From Hofstenia miamia (taxonomy: Eukaryota; Xenacoelomorpha; Acoela): a stretch of 64,000 nucleotides of DNA. Under the pieces are notes generated by a model. It was not told the DNA's origin. It saw only the letters and a program-made list of their open reading frames with translations, and made no database searches. Made by a program: the position numbers and the translations under genes. Location of the stretch: contig SCFE01000061.1 in the NCBI GenBank assembly GCA_004352715.1, positions 1,136,709 to 1,200,708 on the forward strand. The letters are read 5' to 3'. Positions 21,804-34,446 of the stretch are shown here, in pieces (position 1 is the first letter of the stretch; each line of letters opens with the position of its first letter).

Positions 21804-22199
21804 CAGACTTGTCAACGAGCCGAGCTTCTAACGAGCCGAGCCGAGCAGAGCCGAGCCGAGCTTGAGCACAGTGTTTGATATACAACGAGCCCAAAACGAG
21901 CCTATTTTAGGCAAAGCAAGTTTATAGTTCTGCTTTTTAACTTGATTATGTAGATTTTTCTTAGTTTTTGCAGTCAGTACCGTATGTCTTTCCTATAATC
22001 TTATTTAAGAAATGTTTATTAAATAATAGGAAGAGCCTTGTAAAAAATTCTTTGAGACAATATTTTTAAAAAAATACCGAGCTAAAACGAGCCACTTTCA
22101 AAGATTTTATGTGGCGAGTCGAGCCAAGCCGAGCCGAACTTACACAAAATTTAAACGAGCCGAGCCGAGTTTGGAAATATCGGCTCTTTGACAAGTCGG
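21804..22199. mobile_element. Non-autonomous hAT-type MITE with CGAGCC subterminal repeats
   Basis: The left end CAGACTTGTCAACGAGCCG and the right end, inverted, CCGACTTGTCAAAGAGCCG match at 17 of 19 positions. The flanking 8-mers are ACACTACT (21796-21803) and ACACTACG (22200-22207), an 8-bp target duplication with one mismatch, as hAT elements make. Both halves are crowded with GAGCC words (about a dozen, in the same orientation), unlike the AT-rich surroundings. The 396-bp length and absence of any ORF mark it as non-autonomous. Confidence 0.85.
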
Positions 22200-22366
22200 A
22201 CACTACGGCATTAAAAGAGTTTCACATTTTTGTTGAAGCATCGTAATTACACCCATTGATCGGGGAAACATGGGCGCCAGCTAGGCTAACTATCTATTCA
22301 AACTATTTACATTGCATTTTATTATTGTTTGTCACTCATTCAGACATTTTGTAACCTCTAAATATC

Positions 22367-23700
22367 TTGTGTATGTATAAAATTACAAATTTGACCATAT
22401 ATCCAAAGCTTAAACGAAATCACGATTTTGGAGAAATTGTTGATCATTCTTTGTCTTCTTTTACGAAGCTGCCATTAATCAAGGATGTAAAACTTATTGC
22501 CAATGAACTGCTCTCATTGTGGAAAATTTTTAGCTTTCCTGTTTTATCAAAGAAACAAAAAAATTACAACGTTATGGTATCTTGTTCTTGGTTATGGAAA
22601 AAATAGATGGAAAAGGAATACCAGAAAAAGTATCATTAGTAACACTAACCAGCAGATTCTCCGCAGCGGGGTAATGTCTGTCTTATTGAACTTTAGTTGT
22701 CTCATGTACACTTCGAACTTAGACCAAAGTAACCACTACTTTTTAGGTAATTAGATGAGAGAGACTCCCAGTTCTTTATTGGCCACTGCCCGAAGTGGTA
22801 TCCGATCCCCGAAAAGCCATCCACCCAGCATCCTGATTGTTCCGATTGTCGACAACTCAGCTCATGCTCACAATGAATAATTTTATTATGAGTATCCTAA
22901 CTACTTGGTGATAATAAATACCAGTCACAATGCGACTTAATAGCTCACTTCAACAATGTGTGGTTTAGTAACATGATTGATACGCAAATATGCAGAGACA
23001 CTAGCTGCTGGAAAAAGCTATTTAATTAATAAAGCAGCTTCCTATCCTACATTTAAAATAGAAACAATAATTAACAACGAGTAACACTAGCTGCGACAAA
23101 TTAAAAAGAGTAAAACTATCTAAAAACTAAAGCAGCTTCCTAACCTACAGATTAAATATATACAATCAATAACAATACGATAATAAACTAAATACGGTCA
23201 TCATTGGTCTATTTATATATTATGTTAAATTGATATTCGATCTTGGTTACTTTTCTTTTTTTTTCTTTTATATGGATTATGCTACAAAAGGCAAATTATT
23301 GTATGCACGAATGAAATTCGCCAGATTAAGTTGGGTGCTCTTACACTTAATGATGGTAAGGCTGAAGCTATTACTTTGGGAATTGAAGGGATTTTTGATG
23401 TATATGATGCATGAAGTTCAATCAATGATTATATGCGACACTACTAATGTCAATACTGGTAGAAAAAACGGCATTGTCAAATGCCTGCAGAAAGTATTCG
23501 AAGAAAGAACGTTTCCTAAACCAATGAATGTGGGTTGTCAACACCATATTTTAGACTGAATTCTTCGTGTAGTAGTGGATCAAATGTTTGGTGGCTCGAC
23601 AACATCGCCTTTAAGCCATTATGAGTTTGCTAATCAAATCAAAATTGACTATTTGCTACTTCAATCAACTTATAGCATATTTTCTTCAAGAAGTATGTGA
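22367..23700 (+). pseudogene. Broken ORF with KLGALTLNDGKAEAI and CDTTNVNTG motifs, possibly transposase-derived
   Basis: Three frame blocks in order. 22367-22606 contains KLIANELLSLWKIFSFPVLS. About 23283-23414 reads KRQIIVCTNEIRQIKLGALT and then LNDGKAEAITLGIEGIF. About 23425-23700, in another frame, reads IICDTTNVNTGRKNGIVKCL and then VGCQHHILD, stop, ILRVVVDQMFGG. The motif pair resembles an uncharacterised, often multicopy protein family seen in several invertebrate genomes, with a possible transposase-like core (D-T-T-x-x-N-T-G, C-x-HH). I recall this resemblance only loosely and could not search. Two frame changes and at least one stop make it non-functional unless introns account for the jumps. 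Confidence 0.45.
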
Positions 23701-24116
23701 TTTCATTACTGAATATTTGGCTCCAGTGTGGTTTTCAAAACAGTTTTACAGTGATACTGTATAATATATGTTACTAAAGACCTACAACCATATTCCAATG
23801 GACAATAGCGCCTCATAAAGCACTGGAGTGAAGAAGATGGCCCCACTACGAATATCACGAAGTAATAGGGTGGTAGAGAGAGCAATCCAAACTATGGAAC
23901 AGCTGGCAAATGTCACAAAGCAAGCCGAATATTTGAATTTAAAATTAATTGGGAGTAACAAACTTTAATATGCTGGGTCACGTGATGAAATTGTTTGTAA
24001 TTTACGGAGAAATATGTTTATTGTATATGATTTTATATTTATCATTTCATAAAACCACAGGATTGATAAAATTTTACATTTTGTTAGTATTGAAATCACC
24101 TTTATATATATATATA

Positions 24117-25355
24117 CAGTACTGGCCAAAAGTTGGGAAACAGTGTCCAAATTTAGAAATTTTTGTATTTTACACTAAAAAACGCAATGTAGAAACAATA
24201 TAATAACACAATGTAGAAACAATATGATAACACTGTGTAGAAAGTAAATAGTTAATTCAGAAAAATTCACTAATATTTTGTATGTCCACCATTATTGGCC
24301 ATACACACAGCAATGCGATTTGAAATTGATGTGCATTGGCGATTCCTTAGACAGTTTTTAATGTGATGTCAGCAATTTTCTATGACATTAAGATCTGGGG
24401 AGTTTCCCAGCTAGTTCTCAAACAGCCGAAAGTCTTGTGATACAATCCTGTGTTTCACAACTTCGGCGCTGAGGCAAGGAGCACTATTTTGTTGTAGCAC
24501 CGATGTTCCGCAAAGCTGCATAAACATGGTAATTTTCTCCTGAATTATTTTGAGGAAGGCCTTGGCTGTGACTGTCTCATTGTGAGAAACAAATGCAGAC
24601 CAGCACGCCCATTCGCAGTTATAGCACTCCAAGTCATCACAGAAGGTGCTGAACGGATAGTTTGTTGCTTGTAATGTGTGTTGAATCTTTCTTTTCATGG
24701 TCATCGAACGTGTGGCCGGTATGATGTAAACAAATCTTGGATTCGTCACTAAACATTACTTTGTAGTGTAGTATTGGTATTGTCTGAAGAAGCACAACTG
24801 GTCTTGAATGTTCTTTGAAAACAATCGGGGTTTGGCTGCTGGTTTGCACAATGGAAGGTCAAGGGTAGTATTCAATCGACGCCTAATGGTGAGCGTTGAT
24901 ACATTCTGCCCTACCGCACCTAGATTTGATTGACTTCAAAAGATGAAGAGAATGGTTGATTGACGATGTAATGGTGAATCAGACGGTCAGTCGGAGGGGT
25001 TGTCACTTTTGGTTTTCCAGACTGATTGTGAGAAGAAAAATTTTGCAGTTGCTGATAGTGAGTAACACTTCTGGATACCAAAGATACTGACACGCTCTTC
25101 TAACAGCTATACCGCTATAATTGTACCCCTCCTCGTACAATATATGAATTTGAGCACGCTTTGTTGGTGAAATTGCTTTTTCAGTGATACTTAATTATGT
25201 GTAAATCTAAAGTTGTGTGAATTTCATTGGCTAAATGAATCTGTTGTAAATTCTAAGAACACATTGGGAATTCCAGTAATTTAATGAAGTTTCCAAGAAA
25301 TAGCATAAAACACGCTTTAGACAGGTTACTGTTCCCAAACTTTTGGCCAGCACTG
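24117..25355 (-). mobile_element. Tc1-type element, 1.24 kb
   Basis: Left end CAGTACTGGCCAAAAGTTGG and right end (reverse complement) CAGTGCTGGCCAAAAGTTTG, each flanked by TA and lying in short (TA)n. Same family as 15150-15871. Contains a decayed transposase on the minus strand. Insertion next to TA microsatellites is shared by all three Tc1 elements with visible ends. Confidence 0.9.
24300..25190 (-). pseudogene. Tc1-type transposase, broken
   Basis: Reading 3' to 5' on the plus strand: SPTKRAQI and RRLN-like N-terminal pieces (25190-24860), then TPIVFKEHSRPVVLLQTIPI and VMFSDESKICLHHTGHTF (first catalytic Asp in FSDES), then EWACWSAFVSHNETVTAKAF, LQQNSAPCLSAEVVKHRIVS and NSPDLNVIENC. The second catalytic Asp of QQDNAPCH is missing (QQNSAPC), and the Trp of IENCW is TGA. 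HTFDDHEKKDSTH shows a frame change before LQATNYPFSTFC. The enzyme is therefore inactive, but enough remains to place it in the Tc1 branch with certainty. Confidence 0.85.
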
Positions 25356-26248
25356 TATATATGCATATACATTGTTGGGACCGGAATTTGTAGCAAATTT
25401 TAGATATCTAATTTAAATCACCAGAGATTTGTAAAGTAATGCGATGAGTCACCATTTTTACTATTTTCAAAACGTCTATTTTTACATGTGTCTAGCTAAA
25501 TGTCAAGTGAATGTTAAATCAATGAGAACTTTTCAATAAATTTAAATGAACTTAAAATGCCATTTACATAACTAAAATAAATTAGTAACAAAAATCAACT
25601 CGGCGGGTAACACTAAACATATTACACTTGCAATGCATAATTAATTACATTATGTTTTACAAGGCAAAATTCATCACAGTAGGCAAGTGAAATATTTTAA
25701 AGATTTTGCCTTAGATATAGTCATAAAAACTTAATCAATAAAGTTTTAAAATACTTCCACTATTGAATTTTAAAAAATAATTTAAATTATCTATTTTAGT
25801 TTTTGTGCGCAAAAAATTGAATTAATTATCCTAGACAGTATTTTATCAAGAAAATTCTAAAATAGCCATAGTTCAGGACATTTCTTTACAAACACCATCA
25901 ATTGTGATTCGTATTATTTTAATAAATTATTCTAAGGTCGTGCAAAATTTGGCTATTAGTCAGTTAAAACAGTTTAATGCAAGAGCCGTAACAAAATTCA
26001 TTTGAAGAAAATAATTTTCAACGCATCTTAGGTCGACTAAGCGATTCAGAAAGTCTTTAACATTTAATATAAAGTTGGAGGCTGAAAATTTTATATGTAG
26101 TTCAAAATATTTGTTATTTATCTCTTTCGAAATTGCTTTCAGTTCAGATAATTGTATTTTTTAAAAGAAATAATGCTTAAGTATGTATAGTTATATGATT
26201 ATATATACATAAATACATACATAGATACTATATATACATTTTTACATT

Positions 26249-26286
<38 letters not shown>

Positions 26287-28433
26287 CCCTACTGGTACTA
26301 GGACTTCAATTTCTTCATCATATTTGGCTATTTAAGGCTCTAGGTCTTTGTAAGGGTGATCACTTAGTGCCGCTGGGCTAACAACATATTTAGATCCTGA
26401 CCCTATCACTGAACATTTGTTTTTGAGAAATTAATGGATTGTTTTGCGTTTTCTTAATTTTTTTTTCAGCCTTCTGATGTATCAGTACTACAGTCCCAAA
26501 TGGTATTGGTAATATGATTTTACAATACTGGAAATAAAACATGGATATTTATACAAATGAAAACCAGTAATTGTAAACCAAAACATACTGCATGAAAATA
26601 TTAATAAATATTTGACAGGTACAAATTGATCATTTGCTAGAGTTATAGGGCACTCTTAAATTATCAGAAATTTAGACCAAAGTAAATAGCACCATTGTCA
26701 CTTTGTCAAAATTACTATTGAAATACATTTGAAATAATAATATTGAAATTGAATTAACTGAAAATAAAGAATGCAAAATAATAACAGTCTTTATGTCACA
26801 TTCCCCCTCCCCAACGAGTTTATAGAGGTTATTCCTCTAATTGAACAGTATCCAGCTCAATAAGTGATTGAGCGTCTTTAACTAGAGTAATTGCAAATGG
26901 GTCATTCCAAGAAAGTATGTCAGAATACTTCATAAATTGTGTAGCATAGCTCAAAACTTCAAAGCGAAAGAATTTGGGATTTTCTATGTGATTTGAGATG
27001 AGTATAGTGTTACAAAGGCTGTTGAGTTTTCTAGTAAATAAATTGTAGAAACTTAGGTATAATCAAAAGCCCTTGATAGCGGTTCACCTAGCAGTTCACA
27101 TAGTCATTATGCGTTAAAGCGCCTCCCCACAGTACTGGGTAGGTTGGGGGTTGCACCCCTGTGACCCCACAACATTAAATTTTCAGTAAAAATTTTTGCC
27201 ATTGCAACCATTTTTTGTTTTCAAATTTTTTAAAAAATCCCTACAAATAATATGTAAATGTAAATTTAATGTGAAATTGCATAAATGCTATTATACTTAA
27301 GAGGGTGGTGTCTTGTTATATTTTGCTTAAATACTTGATACAAAATAGATAATAGTTCAAATAAAAAATAATAAGTTGTTTCTGTTATAATATTTATTGT
27401 TTATTATAGTCAAATTGCAGATTAACAGAAATACCAAAACCCACCCTAAACCACTCTGTAGAATTGCACCCCAATTTTAGTGAATTAAAATTTAATTGAC
27501 ATTGCTATATAGAATTTTTAATGCTCTTTCTGAAAAATTTGATTTCGTGAAAAAACCCTTTGATGGTTGGGTTAGCAAGGCCCATCAAAAAATAGTGCAT
27601 TAATCACTATATTTTGAAGAATTTCTGTTTTCATGTAACAGCCATCTTGTTAAATTTTCCATTGTAACTATTATATATTTAAATAGCCAGTACTCTGCCA
27701 ATTCTTATCTCATTCCTTAGCTGTTTTCACTTTAGTTCTATATTACAATGCTAATATTAAATTTTTAATTACTGTTCCCTTTGAGTAATTAACACTAATT
27801 ACAACTTTCGAATTTTTCCTAAACGACATAGCTTGATGCATTTCGGAAAGCTAATACTCTGCGATTATTGACTAATATTATGTATCAAAATATGCGCACT
27901 GACAAGCTCCATGTGAAACTATTTTTTATTGTTCGAATTTATCTATACTGGTTGCACATTGCCAGCCAACAAAATTATCGATTTTTCACTTTTGTAAAAT
28001 TCAATTATTATAATTTACGGAGTAGATCAAATTTCATACCTATTACTCCATGAGCTTTTATACTATGGACACAGTTTAAATACCATTCGATGCTGACTAA
28101 TAAGCTCTATGATAAACTAATTTTTATTTTTTAAAATTCATCAATTTTTTGCCATTTTTAGAGCACTAAATGCGATCTATTGAAATCGTCATTTTTATTA
28201 CATAACACTTTCTGTTACTAAATGGAAATTCATTGGCCTTGAATATTATGTAACTAACCTGTCTATAGCTAAGCGATTTTAACAATGGGGTAGTCACATT
28301 TCAGAAGGCTACTGCAAAGTCAATTTTGACGCTATAGTCACAAAAATTATATTATTCTCTAGCTAATCAATAGCTGCATGTGCCAATGTTCTTCGATTTT
28401 CATTCATCATACATTAATATAATATTTAATACA
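25356..28433. other. Non-coding stretch
   Basis: (TA)n at about 26253-26283. A GC-richer patch at 27110-27172 contains GGGGGTTGCACCCCTG, a near-palindrome. One 61-codon ORF (27868-28053) of no evident meaning. No gene seen. Confidence 0.55.
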
Positions 28434-28555
28434 AGAAATTTCTCGGCACTAAGGGGCCTTGTGGCCTTTATTATATACATCATATTACATTATGCCCTAA
28501 TATATTATTTAATACAAGGAATTTCTCAGCGCCAAGGCACCTTGTAGCTCTTATC
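28434..28555. repeat. Two diverged tandem units with CCTTGTGGCC core
   Basis: ATACAAGAAATTTCTCGGCA (from about 28431) and ATACAAGGAATTTCTCAGCG (from about 28512) start two units of about 80 bases, each continuing through a C-T-A/C-AGG...CCTTGT-GC segment. A partial copy of the TAGGTGCAAAGTC repeat follows at 28562-28592. Confidence 0.6.
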
Positions 28556-28685
28556 ATATAAACTTTTCTAGATGCACTAGGTGCAAAGTCCATATGAGAA
28601 AAACTCACTGAGATATTAGTGATTATTTTTCAAAGTTTCACCTAAAAATAGGTTGGGTTACTTATAAAAAAGAAACGCGGAAATA

Positions 28686-28760
28686 TAGTAGGCCATGTCG
28701 GAAACTATTTTAAAGGACTTTTCTAGACGTAATTTAATTTGCAATCAAATGCACTAGGTG
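28686..28760 (+). repeat. Dispersed repeat R2, copy 1
   Basis: TAGTAGGCCATGTC, GGACTTTTCTAGA and AATTTGCAATCAAATGCACT, ending TAGGTG, recur in the same order at 54865-54941. A shortened version (ACTTTTCTAGATGCACTAGG) is at about 28562. Non-coding; origin unknown. Confidence 0.75.
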
Positions 28761-31700
28761 CAAAGTTTTTGAATAATTTGCAATTTCATAGCTTGTTCTA
28801 CCCACAATCAATCAAAAATGTATTTAATTAACATATTCAGCCGGAACTCGGCATTCTGATATTGATTTGAAAGAAAAATTTCATAACTGCATCACAACAT
28901 ATTGAATAATTCCTCATTTTATATTATTTCTACATACATCTTGACCCCAATCCAAAAACTTTTGCAATTACAAAATTTATATATTTTCTAAATTTTTCAA
29001 ATGTAAAATCATATTAAAATGCCATTTGAACTACTTTCAACACTATGCAATTTGCAAATTTTAAGAATAATTAACGATTTTTTTATCATTTCCTAACGAC
29101 CTTCTAGGATATTCTGGGATCCCGGGACCAACCCAAACATTTGGCAAATACCCAATTTATATGATTCTAAAAGTTTTTAGATATAAAACTATATTTAAAA
29201 GCGATTCCGCTTTGTTTTAGACCCTATTGAAAAGTAGCTTTTGAATAATTTACGATTTCTTGGCTTTTTCTACCCACTTTCAAGCAATCATATATCTGTT
29301 TAACATATTTAGCCTTAACCTGGCAATATGGTATTGAAATAATAACCAGATTCTACATTTGGATCATTAGTTATTGAGTAATTATTTATTTCCTAGTATT
29401 ACCTACCAAATTCCAAATCTAATTATAGCAGTGGCGGATACAGATAATTTTTAGAGGGGCCCAATATAAAATAAAATGCTAAGTGCTTAATTGGTTAACA
29501 GAGAGGGCATAAGACTATTGAATTTTCAATTTTAAAAATTCTTCACTATGCAAGACTTCACCATCATCTACTGATTCCAAAAATGGAAACAGAATTATTG
29601 CAATTTTTCAATTTTTTTCAAATTGCAAATTACGCTTTAATAATAGCATTTTATGTGTTTTAGGGGATTTTTGCATTATGCACTACAAAATAGAAAAAAT
29701 GCTTAATTATCAACGATTAATAAAATGTTATTTAAACAAAATAAAAACATAAAAATCAAATAAAGAACACGTAAATACAAATGAGTTTCAAAAAATGTGT
29801 ATGTTAATACCCAACATCAAGAGGTTTTGTTTTCCACAGGATTATATTAGGCAACGTTCAATTCCTCAGTTAATTCCACATTGCTAACATCAAGACGATT
29901 TTGAACTTGTTTTTAAATCACAGTATCTTCAGAACTAAGAACGAATAGGATTGCCAATCATTTAGTTCAATAACAATAATAAGTGTAACACTTTGTATAT
30001 AGGAGTTTGTATCTTCTGTCATATCATAATTCAATATAATGATGAATCTTTTAAAAATCCATTCCAGTGTCTCTTTTTAAAATTCAGAAAGGACAACAAT
30101 TATTCTTCTTGTTTCATTACCAGGTAAATATTCTAGTAAGGAAATTCTGATCAAATAAATATTCGGTCAGGGTTATGTATCTTGGAACAGAATTAAAATA
30201 AATCAGTTTCAAATAAGAACTGTCAGTGTCACTCGAAGTAGTGGCTGGCTCCATCTAAGTGGTGGTCAACTTCAAGCCTTGAATTTGCATGGTGTTGTCT
30301 AGTTCCAATAATGCAGATGATCATGTTTTGTAACAAGGAGATGCTAAGTTTGCATCTTATCAAGTTGTAGGTTATGGAATAGTCGGTATGCCTTTTGTCA
30401 GTTGTTTTAGAAACTTTTCAGTGAGTGGTGATGCTCCACCAGATGCACTGAACACCAGTGGTGTAAATGAGGCGAGATTAATTAAATTGCAAAATTTTCA
30501 CCTAATGCTATGAATGTGAACTTAGTCTCAATTTCAATCAATGTTGCTAATTATGTTGATAAAATTAAAGAAAATCACCTAAATCACAAATGTAAAGCTC
30601 TTGTTAAAATCAATAACTTCTAAAATTAAAAAAATTGTTTTGCGATCTTTGGATTAGATGCATGATGTTTAATTTGAGTACAAAAAATTTGAACAACCCC
30701 ATTGATTATCAAATGGGGTAGGTAGGAACAGTGTTGAGAAATAGAAATTGTAGACAAGGAGAAAATTTTATTTAATTATTGCTCATGCTATGTTTAATAT
30801 AGTACATTGTTCTTTTGTCTATAAATTAATCATTATAAGTTAATGTGCCACTGGGTAGCTTTAGCTATGCTAATCTAATTTCACTAGTATATTCTTAAAA
30901 GCAAAATAATTTAAAATTTTATGCTTAAATTAAATACCCCACAGAAATCATATGTGTTCCTATTAATCCCTATAGAAAAAAAGTGAATTGAAATACTTTT
31001 AAAATTTAAAACAATTCCTGAAAACTAAATATTCTTATTTTTATTGAGATGAAGTTTCAGGATCCATAGGACCCATTATAGTGTAAAATTCAATGAAATA
31101 CATTTTAAATGTTCCAGATCTCTGTAAAAAATTGTTCCAATTCCTTCGATTTGACAGTATTAAAGGATTTTTATTGTACAATTTTAATGAATTTTTCTGT
31201 ATCTGCTCTTGAATTGTAGCATTGAGTACATTACTAGTAAAATTATTTAATTTTTTAAATTGCAGAATTAGTCGCTAATTTATAGGGCTATATATACGAG
31301 AAAACAGGCAAAATGAAAAATTTATTCAACTAATAACTTTAAATCTAAATTTATTTTACAATATCAAGCATATACACTTTTGAGAATTACAAATGATGTC
31401 AGTAGCATCTCATCCCATCCCATATGACAGTTTTTTAAGGTAAAAGTTTGAGTTTTAGCCGTTTCTTTTGGACGTTGTTGTGAATTGAGATTTCATAGAC
31501 CTATAAAATAGAAACTATTTTCACATGGAGCTGGTCAGCGCGTACATTTTAATATATAACTCTAGTCCAGGTAGTATATAGTTGCAGAGCAATAATTTTC
31601 TGAATTCTGATAGTTGTAAGCAGAAGTATAGCAATTCGAAAGTTTTTTTAGCAAAATTATTCATTACACAAAGAGTATATTATGGGGGAAGTGGGGGGGA

Positions 31701-32091
31701 GTCACTCACTTCCAATTCTATGATGCAAATTTTCTCATTTCCTTTTACTTTTTTATTACATCTTTAATCAGCCCCCTCGCAAACATCGGAGGGGGCAGTT
31801 ACTATATTTATGACTAAATTTATAATAAATAATAAAAGTTAGTTAAAGATAATTGTTACAAATACTACTTTTTAATTTTGTTACTTTAGCGAAAGTTAAA
31901 AGTTTATAGGTTTTTAGCTTATTTCAAAAAAGTTATTACTGCACAGCAATAGTTATTAAAATCCATATAGAAGTGACAGAGAAATTCAATGTTAAACATT
32001 GAAAAACTTTTGCGAAATACATTTTAAAAGTTTTACGGCACTTCTAGTCCCGCTCATGTGCATATATACGATTTTTTCTGAATTGTCGCAT
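28761..32091. other. Non-coding stretch with isolated GC-rich motifs
   Basis: CAGTGGCGGATACAGA at about 29432 resembles the terminus of hAT-type elements in many animals, but I found no convincing partner. A perfect 8-bp-stem hairpin is at 31771-31796. No coding signal. Confidence 0.45.
31771..31796. other. GC-rich perfect hairpin
   Basis: GCCCCCTC, a 10-base loop, then GAGGGGGC. Striking in sequence that is about 70% AT. No poly-T or gene context explains it. Confidence 0.6.
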
Positions 32092-32495
32092 GACATACGC
32101 AGAGTTGGAAACGGACTGAAGTCTTATCCCGGTCCTGTTCAAGCTTTATGCTGAGCCCGTTTTTATATTCTCGTCCCGTCTAGTACACTTCAAGCGGTTT
32201 TTGAAAAAAAATGTTTGGTTCATTGTGTACGCAGTTTGAGGATGTAAAAAATAATGTTTGAATAGTAGTAGAGTGTTAAATCTTAACTAAACAGCAAAAA
32301 CGTCTCTGCAATTTCTTCCTCTAATAAATGTACATGTATCTCACAAAATATAACAAAGTAATACGTTATGCAGATTGATTTTGTTAAATTCGTGGCAATT
32401 ATGGAATAATTAAATTTAAAAAACTTCCATTAAGAATTCAATTTCCCTCATAATAAAATTAAGGAATCTCTTTAAAATGTAATTACTGAATATTT

Positions 32496-34306
32496 TTATA
32501 CACAAAAAGAAGAACATTTTCCAAAAGATATGAGTCCGTTTTCTGATGCAGAATTTAGGAGTTCGACATCACCAAGTCTCTTTGCTGACATCTGAGATCG
32601 TCTCGAACTCCTGATCAGTCCAGCTTTACTAAAATCACGCTCGCTCTGTGCGCTTGTAGACAGTGTTCCGAATATTTCTTTCGCCACTGATGACAATAAT
32701 GGAAAGTCAGTTGAGGCAGTTTTCCAAAAATCCGTAGGGTTTGTGGATGTCGTGTGAACTGATTTCCGGCAATATAACTCCAGCTCGTAATTTTTGAATT
32801 TGTTCATGATGTTGTGTCCTGTCCCTTATTTTGTGACCTTAGACAATCGAAAATCGAAAAATTATGGACTCATGATTGTTTTGCAGGAACTGGAGAGGTA
32901 TCAGAATCCAAATATTGACCGATGTAATCAAGTGTCCATTCTTCCAAGTCATTCATGAGATTGCTCTTGAAGTCTGGGAAACCAAGGTTTTCTTCAGGAA
33001 CAAAATTGAACGTCTTGGATGACACATCAAGAAAAGCAGCCACTTGGGAAATATTTTCTGTCCAAATGAGCTGGCACTGCTCTTTTCAGCACCCGCATTG
33101 ATTCCTGATCAGCAAAATCTAACTCACACAGTCTTGCCATCAAGTAATAACCAGGCGCCACAAGTTGGATCGTTGGCTTGGAGGCATTCTGTAATTCTTC
33201 GAAGAACTTCGTGAACAATTCCAGAAAAACAGTGAGGTCGTTGTTGAGATGGGGGTCGAATCCTGTAACTAAATCCCTTCTACCTTTGGCTGTCAGCACA
33301 GGCAAAAGCGCATCGTACCACATTCACAATGCCAGATGGCATTGTTCTTGTAAACCAGCTGACTGTTTGCCGAAGTTACTGATTGAGATTGCAGAAAAAT
33401 GTAAAGGTTTAAGTTCCCGGGATTTTTTGAGAGCTTCATTCCAAGCACCTGAGAGTGCTGTATGGGTTCGATGCACAAAGCAGTCTAACCGTGGCTCCAG
33501 TCGCAAACCAGAAACCATGTTGCTTCCATGGTCAATTGTTACCGGAACACGGTGGAGAAACAGCCCGAAATCGGTAATCACCTATTCGTATTGGGCAAAA
33601 ATATGTGGACCAGTATGAGTGTCAATTCCAAAATGCTTCACGTCCTAAAGAATATGACGCATTTACAATCATTATCAATCCAGAACGCGTGAATGTCCAG
33701 GAAGCTCTCTTTTGTGTGGCTATCTGTCCACATATCCGTTGTGCGTGCCACAGCATCTTGAGGAATTGGTTGTTCGAGAACACACTTGATAGCTTGCTTA
33801 ACTTTGGGAACCAAATCATCACTAATGTGGGATGAGATCGTCCTCCGTCCGGACAAAGCACCGTCGGTATTTCCAGGTGTCGATAATTTCACATCAAAGT
33901 AACCATGGGTTGCTCTGAGGGAAATATGCTGTTGCAGAAGTTGTTGCAGACCACGACCTTCGACAGAGAGGAAACCGTGGAGCACAACAAACGCATCTTC
34001 AGCGTTCTTAATAGCTTCTCTATCAGAATTGGAAAATCGTCGACCAGATTGTGACATTTGTGTTACGAATGAGGGCTTGCAGCTCGTAATATGTCTCTTC
34101 AGACCAGATGTGCTTGACCCAGTTGAGCATTGGAATATTTGGGAGCATCTTCTACAGACACAGATACCAGGCTTTAGTATGCCGTCCACTGTTACCAAAG
34201 GGAAGGTATCCCATACTTCAGATTTCACCCCAGTTTTTAAAGAAAGTTTGGCACGATCAGATCGTTGCTTCAATAGTTTTGAAACATCACAAAAAGGAAC
34301 AGACAT
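32496..34306 (-). pseudogene. hAT transposase, nearly full length but frame-broken
   Basis: Block 1 (34306-33638, 222 codons from MSVPFCDVSKLLKQRSDRAK) has a BED-type zinc finger (CVCRRC ... LKRHITSC) and TTDMWTDSHTKESFLDIHAF, the region of the first catalytic Asp. Block 2 (about 33640-33324) has VTIDHGSNMVSGLRLEPRLD and CFVHRTHTALSG, the second-Asp region. Block 3 (33323-33027) contains YYLMARLCELDF. Block 4 (32807-32496) is the C-terminal dimerisation domain, with ELELYCRK, FPLLSSVAKEIFGT and SAQSERDFSKAGLI (the usual A-S-S-A-x-S-E-R-x-F-S-x-A-G). The span equals a normal length of about 600 residues, but at least three frame changes separate the blocks. The element could not supply its own enzyme. 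Confidence 0.85.
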
Positions 34307-34432
34307 AATGGACTAGGTAACAACTAACAAGTAAGTTCAGTAATTTAGAAATGAATGATTTTCGTGTAAACAAGTCACCCACTGGCGTTAATTGGACGCG
34401 TGATAACAGCGGGGTTGCTAATTGCATTACAA

Positions 34433-34446
34433 CCTCCGCGCGGAGG
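34433..34446. promoter_or_regulatory. Perfect 14-bp palindrome upstream of the hAT transposase
   Basis: CCTCCGCGCGGAGG, about 127 bases before the transposase start and inside the element, in the most GC-rich patch of the neighbourhood. It could be a subterminal binding or promoter site; nothing shows its function. Confidence 0.3.

Noticed and set aside
27110-27172. GC-rich patch as a possible tRNA or SINE head
   Set aside because: No A and B box pair and no cloverleaf could be drawn.
29432-30460. Candidate hAT element from CAGTGGCGGATACAG to a CACTG near 30450
   Set aside because: Inverted match is only about five bases and no 8-bp duplication was found.
33178-33618. 146-codon plus-strand ORF
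   Set aside because: Antisense shadow of the hAT transposase, whose minus-strand blocks carry the family motifs.
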